A stretch of 64,000 nucleotides of DNA from Piper betle (lineage: Eukaryota > Streptophyta > Magnoliopsida > Piperales > Piperaceae). How positions within the stretch are numbered: the stretch's first letter is position 1; each line of letters opens with the position of its first letter. A program made the translations under genes and the position numbers. Shown in pieces: positions 59,084-64,000 of the stretch. Where the stretch lies: assembly GCA_033002965.1 (NCBI GenBank), contig JAURVB010006637.1, positions 1 through 64,000 of the forward strand, written 5' to 3'. The notes under the pieces are model-generated. The model saw only the letters and a program-made list of their open reading frames with translations, was not told where the DNA came from and ran no database searches.

Positions 59084-59358
59084 TAGATGGTGGTGGGCAT
59101 AGACAGAACCCTAAACGCTTTTTCGGTAATGTCAACCCAGCTCTCCGCCTTCACTGGATTGATCCCTCCAATAAATAACTCAGCTCCATTCTTTCCACTG
59201 TGTAGTGGTCACTATCATCATCCGCTGGTGGCACCACTTGTCGGACTACCAGTGGCATTGGGTTTGGATGCTCCCCTTACTCGCCCGGGTCTGCTAACCC
59301 TGCCCACCCTTAGGCACTCCCTTGACCACCATCTGGGGTGAGTCTGGGACCTGCTGTC

Positions 59359-61357
59359 TGTTCGAATAATTTTAGTGACATGCAAGTATACACGGTCGAA
59401 ACAGGGAGTATAATGATAAATTAGAGTATCGGTCCCACAGAGAGATGAATTTTCTTAAATTAATTAAAGAAAATAAATTTAAGAACAAAACAGAAATAAT
59501 TGACTTAACGGAATCTAAATAATAACTTAAATAAAAAGCGGAGTTAAATTTATAAAACTCGTTCTAGAGTCGAATTTCCCTTAACATTAATTTAATCTTC
59601 ATCAAATCTTACTCTTATCTTTTATTCCCTCGGATTGTCGATCTAGGATAATTATATGACATGGTGGCTCCCGCTCCTTCATGCTTCTATTATTTTGCCT
59701 CAATTTCTACCTCCCAGTGATAATTGATTAATCAACAAAATAATGCATTAAGAATTGCCTTACAACCGCATACGGTGCTGTGTATCGTCCGACCACAACG
59801 ACAAACAAGTCAGAAGACTCGTCGTATGATGAACTACCAATGACTAATCTAATTAATTTCTCCCAAAATCTAATTAAACCTCATGATCTAAGAAATAGGT
59901 GATCAATCTATTCTTAGCATTAAGAATATGATAATTCAAACAATACGATTGAATAAAAAAAATAAATTCAATTAAATCATGTTAAGTTCCATTCTTCTCT
60001 AGAACGAAAATTAGAGACTACTCCATAATAAAAATAGAATACATTATAAAGAAGAAACTAATTTTTATTATGAAAGAAAAATAAATTACAAAAACTAAAA
60101 CTACTACTTTCACTACACTCCGAAGCCAAGAGATGAGATATGATCAACAACAAATGACCACCCCATTATATAAAAGTGGAGATACAAGAATTCGAAGAGG
60201 GTGTTCACAAATCGACGTAATCTAATTAATTATAATGTCCCTTTAAGTTTCCAACTGTTCGACTCCATTGTGAGATCCCTCAACTTAGTCCCACATCTAA
60301 TACCTACCGGGAGAAGATCCTGTTTATAAGTGGGAATGGACTAGAGATCTTTAACTTCCGGGGTACCCATTTTAAATAAATGACTTCGCCCATTACGTTG
60401 CACTTTGGGCTGGGTCGTTATGAATGGTATTAGAGCGGACCTGGTTTCGTGTTAAATGGTGGGCTGGATTAGAAACATTGGTTAAGCTACCGGTCACGGG
60501 CCAGAAAGGTCATGGGCTGGGGCTAGCAACGGGCCAAGAATCGGCATTTCGGGGACGAAATTTCCTAGGGTGGGTGGATTGTGAGATCCCTCAACTTAGT
60601 CCCACATCTAATACCTACCGGGAGAAGATCCTGTTTATAAGTGGGAATGGACTATAGATCTTTAACTTTCGGGGTACCCATTTTAAAGAAATGACTTGGC
60701 CCATTACGTTGCACTTTGGGCTGGGTCGTTACAAATACTATCAGAGCCGACCCGGTTCCGTGTTAGATGGTGGGATGGACTAGGGACGTTGGCTAGGCTG
60801 CCGGTCACGTGCCAAAAAAGGTCATGGGCTGGGGTTAGCAACGGGCCAAGACTAGAAACGTTGGCTAGGCTGCTAGTCACGGGCCAGAAAGGACGTGGGT
60901 TGGGGCTAGCAATGGGCCAAGAATAGGCATTTCGCAGACGAAATTTCCTAAGGTGGGTGGATTGTGAGATCCCTCAACTTAGTCCCACATCTAATACCTA
61001 CTGGGAGAAGATCCTGTTTATAAGTGGGAATGGACTAGAGATCTTTAACTTTCGGGGTACCCATTTTAAAGAAATGACTTAGCCCATTACGTTGCACTTT
61101 GGACCGGGTTGTTACATCCACTGAACACCATACATTATAGCCATTGGGTGGCGCTAAGTGTCATGACCAATCAATTCCAAAGCTTAATTTATTCATCTTT
61201 TTCTGCATTGAAATACCATAATTAAACATATTTAAAAAAATATTAGTTAACTAAAAAAATAAAGTAAAATATTACTTAATTAATAATGTTTATACTCGAG
61301 AAGTACAAAATCATATTAAAAACATGGGTAAATATTATATATTTTAAACACTTAACA
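59359..61357. mobile_element. Solo LTR of another family, inserted in element B gag
   Basis: It begins TGTTCGAATAATTTTAGTG and ends CACTTAACA, with perfect CTGTC duplications at 59354-59358 and 61358-61362. Without the TRIM inside it is ~1.15 kb. Near one end it has CATGCAAGTATACACGG and GTATCGGTCCCACAGAG, a motif often seen in plant LTRs. No internal domain remains, so it is a solo LTR. The strand is not determined. Confidence 0.85.
60269..61116 (+). mobile_element. Tandem TRIM: three LTRs and two internal regions
   Basis: Three LTRs of exactly 154 bp (60269-60422, 60580-60733, 60963-61116) start TGTGAGATCCCTCAAC and end GGGTCGTTACA or a close variant. Each of the first two is followed by a primer-binding-site-like TGGTATTAGAGC (60425) or ACTATCAGAGCC (60737), a short non-coding internal part, and a purine-rich AGGGTGGGTGGAT before the next LTR. 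Internal lengths are 157 and 229 bp; the second has a 72-bp tandem duplication. Flanks TCCAT and TCCAC suggest a single insertion event. Such LTR-int-LTR-int-LTR forms arise by recombination between copies. Confidence 0.9.
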
Positions 61358-61717
61358 CTGTCAAGTTTGAGGCTCCATGCCCTACTACCACTCCCAGATA
61401 ACTGCTGAACAACATTTTCAGCTACAGAATTTGTATTTTCTGAAGCCTACACCAGTCCCTGTATGGCCGTCAGGATCTGAGCCTATATATTCTCGGTGTT
61501 CACTTGGTCGGAGTAGCTCGGTTTGACTGTCTATGAATCCCTGCCATCTAAAACGTCAAACCATCATGGTTCATTAGTATTTTTTTTTGTTTTAGTTATG
61601 ACTTAGGCTTATTAGCAACTGAATTTGTCAAGTAATAAGACAACACAATGGGAAAAGATAATTATTGGAATTTTCAACAAGGTACTTGAGTCATAAAATA
61701 TAAGCTAGTGGGAAACG

Positions 61718-61731
61718 TGGCTCTCATACCA
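61718..61731 (-). other. Primer binding site of element B
   Basis: The minus strand reads TGGTATGAGAGCCA, one base different from TGGTATCAGAGCCA, two bases from the LTR edge at 61734. Confidence 0.8.
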
Positions 61732-61733
61732 CC

Positions 61734-62749
61734 TATACCGGCCCGCCCGAACTGGACCAGGTGTTACTTAAAAATATAGTTAATGTAAATGTAAGATTCC
61801 AGAACATGAATTTAAATATAGCAATTAAGTCTCGCAACATATAATATAAATTATAACAATAAATCATGTTCTCTAAAATATAAAATAACTGTCCCACAAT
61901 CTCGGACCGTTTCCCATATGCACATTTATAACACAAGAGAATAATAAGGAAGTCTAATTTTTCTTATCGATTCACCTTTGGACGTTGCATGGAGTATGGT
62001 CATTCTCCCCACTTTTGCACTTCGCCACCATGAATTCCGGCGAGAAGGTCATCCATTGTGGACTGTTCCGGCGGCCTAAACTACTGTGAAGGAACCTATG
62101 ATGTTGTCGACAAAGCACAACCAGTTTCTACCCCTCTACACGTCCATTACAACACCTATTGCAGCTGAACATTGCCACTTCCATCACCCTTGCAACTCCA
62201 TCCCTTCACCGCTGCAATTCCACCACCTACCAGAAACCAGGGACATGGCGAGCCCTCCCTTCGACCCAACAGCAAGAGAGGTCGTTGGGGTGTGAGGGAC
62301 TGCCTTGCAATTGTTCTTACGGTCGCCCATCTTGCCAATGTTTTAGGCCACTCGGCCATTGATGGGTTACCAATTTCAGTTTAGTTTAGTTCTTTTCTTG
62401 TTGATTTACACTTTAATTCCCATGATTAACAAGCTTACTATCAATTAAAAATATGCATGCAAGGAAGAAACACCGGCAAAAAAAGGAGAACTAGGCAGCT
62501 AAGGTGAGGAAGATGCCCTTACACCCGTATGTAGAAAATGACGTCCCCTTTCCAAATTTATAAAAATGCAAATGATGGCTAGGGTATGTGAAAACACCCC
62601 TACACCCGTATTTCATTTAACTGGGTAAATAATTAAAAGGGTAAATAATTAACCGGGTAAAGAATATAACATGTTCGGTCCTTCCCAGACCGTGTTAGGT
62701 CCTCCCCGGACAGCGTCTGTGCCCAATTTTTTTTTTCATGGTATTTAAG
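61734..62749 (-). repeat. 5' LTR of element B, internally deleted
   Basis: Starts TATACCGGCCCGCC and ends GGTATTTAAG, 1016 bp. It jumps from GATTCACC (61967-61974), near the start of the family LTR, to TTTGGACG, so ~1.5 kb including the tandem-array position is missing. CACC is present at both deletion ends in the other LTR. Confidence 0.85.
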
Positions 62750-62754
62750 TAACT

Positions 62755-63487
62755 GCTTCTGTAGACTCCACCCAATACGATGGAGACCTACAGGGCCTAC
62801 CATATAAGACTTAAAATGGTGCCATCCCTATACTGGCTTGATAAGAGTTATTGTAGGTAAATTTAGCCAAGGTTAAGTGTTTCTCCCAGTCACCTCCCTA
62901 GTAGAGAATGCAAGCTCTCAACAAATCTTGCAAAGTTTGAATAGTCCTCTCACTCTAACCATTAGTTTGGGGATGATATGCTGTACTCAGCTTGATTTGG
63001 GTCCCCATGGCTTTTTGGAAAGCTTCCCAAAAATGTGAGGTGAATAAAGGATCTTGGTCGGAGACTATCTCCTTTGGAATATCATGCAACTTGACAATAT
63101 TGTCAACATACAATCCTGCCAGGTATTCCATAGTTCACATTGATTTCATGTGGATGAAGTGAGCTACCTTAGTTAGTCGGTCCACAACCACCTATATAGA
63201 GTCACGCTTCTTCTGGGTGCTTGGGAGCTTTGCAATAAAATCGTATGAGACACACTCCCATTTCCATGTAAATATTTCTAATGGTTGCAATAGTCCTTTA
63301 GGTAGTTGTTGTTGGGCTTGGATCAACTTGGACACAAAATCCACAACATCCCTCTTCATCCCAATCCACTAGTAGGTTCACTTTAAATCCTGATACATTT
63401 TAGTAACTCCAGGGTGTATCAACAACTTTGAGCGATGAGCCTCCTCCAAGGTATATTCTGTCTCAGTGCATCATCCTTGGGTACACA
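62755..63487 (-). pseudogene. Integrase, element A (second piece)
   Basis: Continues the integrase coding of 52779-53413 beyond element B. On the minus strand it covers the catalytic core region and zinc-finger part, matching 16080-16810 of element 1, but frames are broken repeatedly. It ends near GGGTACACACC (63479-63488), where the (TA)n tract and a small transposon begin. The rest of element A is not in the window. Confidence 0.8.
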
Positions 63488-63498
63488 CCATGTCAAAT

Positions 63499-63502
<4 letters not shown>

Positions 63503-63534
<32 letters not shown>
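63503..63534. repeat. (TA)n microsatellite
   Basis: About 16 TA dinucleotides between the end of the element A integrase and a small transposon. Confidence 0.9.
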
Positions 63535-63535
<1 letters not shown>

Positions 63536-63536
<1 letters not shown>

Positions 63537-63930
63537 GTAAAGATTCTCTCAGCAGGGGCAGGAAAATTTTCCTACCCCAACTCCCAAACTCAAATGTTGG
63601 TCATCCTTATGATCGGACGGGCCAAATTTGATGAAAAAAAAACCCTCCTCCCCCTCTTATGCTGGCACCGGGTTCCAGCCACATCCAGCCGGGGGAGATG
63701 ACAACGTTGAGAGGACAGGGGAGTGGGCAGACATGAGGGAGGTGCACTAGGAGGCAGGGACCGGCATGGCGACCGCGATGGGCTAAGGCGATGGGTGGAG
63801 GGTGCGACCGTAGCAGATTTGGGGGGGGGGGAGAAATTTTTGTTTTCCTTGAATCTGGGCCTTCCGTTCATAGGGATGGCTTAGATGAAAGTTTGGGGTA
63901 GGAAACTTTTCCTGGCCCTGGTGCAGGAAA
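63536..63930. mobile_element. Small inverted-repeat DNA transposon (Mutator-like, non-autonomous)
   Basis: Terminal inverted repeats of about 70 bp: the left end has GGGGCAGGAAAATTTTCCTA, CCTTATGATCGGACGG; the right end, in reverse, has GGCCAGGAAAAGTTTCCTAC, CCCTATGAACGGAAGG. The centre (63640-63840) is GC-rich and includes a G-run (63819-63830). The left end corresponds to the right end of the 3061-3885 segment, so both are one family. No transposase is encoded. Mutator-like is inferred from the long inverted ends; target duplications are not clear. Confidence 0.6.
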
Positions 63931-64000
63931 ATGCATCTCATTTTTTCATTCACATAGCTTTCTAATCAGTTGTATAATCATTACAAATCTTAGGTCTCGA
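63931..64000. other. Short unassigned end of window
   Basis: Seventy bases of AT-rich sequence. They do not match the expected continuation of element A pol. Confidence 0.5.

Larger units (their letters stand above)
59095..61545 (-). pseudogene. Gag N-terminal fragment, element B, split by an insertion
   Basis: Homologous to 17840-18295 of element 1: ITEKAF-like text near 59100, the region around 59150-59340, then after an interruption (59359-61362) the segment 61363-61545 leading to the start of gag. The join restores GGACCTGCTGTCAAGTTTGA against element 1 GGACCCGCAGCCGAATTTGG. It has several stops and no zinc knuckle. Confidence 0.78.
53414..62749 (-). mobile_element. RLG-1 element B, inserted in element A integrase
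   Basis: LTRs at 53414-55943 and 61734-62749 flank decayed pol and gag on the minus strand. TAACT at 53409-53413 and 62750-62754 is the target duplication. LTR edges are slightly mutated (TATAACGACC for TGTAACGACC; TTTAAG for TTTACA). Most of gag and protease are lost, and gag is interrupted by a solo LTR that itself contains a TRIM. The right LTR lost ~1.5 kb. Every domain has stops or shifts, so the element is dead. Confidence 0.9.

Noticed and set aside
60269..60422. Cassandra-type TRIM with 5S RNA promoter
   Set aside because: The LTR is short and starts in a similar way, but I see no 5S rRNA A or C box, so I call it only a TRIM.
1..64000. tRNA or rRNA genes
   Set aside because: None were recognised by eye; the tRNA-like matches are primer binding sites of retroelements. 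A tRNAscan run would settle this.

Overview
The window is nuclear DNA of a flowering plant. It contains a LOB-domain (LBD) transcription factor, found only in land plants, broken copies of other plant genes with exon-intron boundaries (hexokinase, ribosomal protein eS4, a rubber-particle/lipid-droplet SRPP-like protein), and long stretches of plant Ty3 chromovirus and Ty1/copia retrotransposons primed by initiator methionine tRNA. The GC-rich gene fragments would suit a monocot, but this is a weak hint and the species is not identified. Only one gene looks intact, the LBD gene at 8684-9214.

Layout. 1-2663: end of a long LTR of the dominant chromovirus family (called RLG-1 here), carrying a 33-bp tandem array. 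2664-3885: a fragment of a second LTR family (RLG-2) and a GC-skewed DNA-transposon-like segment. 3900-8490: a gene-fragment zone with hexokinase, eS4 and SRPP-like pieces. 8550-9214: a microsatellite and the LBD gene. 10262-11530: a ~200-bp tandem repeat. 13050-13386: a TRIM remnant. 13846-23695: a defective RLG-1 element (minus strand) with a further LTR directly attached. 24900-31117: a gag-only RLG-2 element (plus strand). 31118-33430 and 48215-50383: two LTR-like copies of a third family (RLG-3). 34640-45582: a Ty1/copia element split by solo LTRs, one of which contains another solo LTR. 50607-63487: an RLG-1 element (A) whose integrase gene was hit by a second RLG-1 element (B); the gag of B was hit by a solo LTR of another family, and that LTR by a tandem TRIM. 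Target-site duplications support each of these three insertions. 63500-63930: a small inverted-repeat transposon beside a (TA)n tract.

The RLG-1 LTRs (nine full or partial copies) share flanking sequence but carry different tandem arrays at one internal position: a 33-bp, a ~30-bp or a ~62-bp unit, or a non-repetitive sequence. This modular LTR is the most unusual feature I see. None of the retroelements looks able to move on its own: every pol or gag is broken by stops, frameshifts or large deletions. All family assignments come from reading motifs and comparing copies inside the window; no database search was possible. LTR lengths and boundaries are read from the TG...CA ends and from neighbouring sequence.
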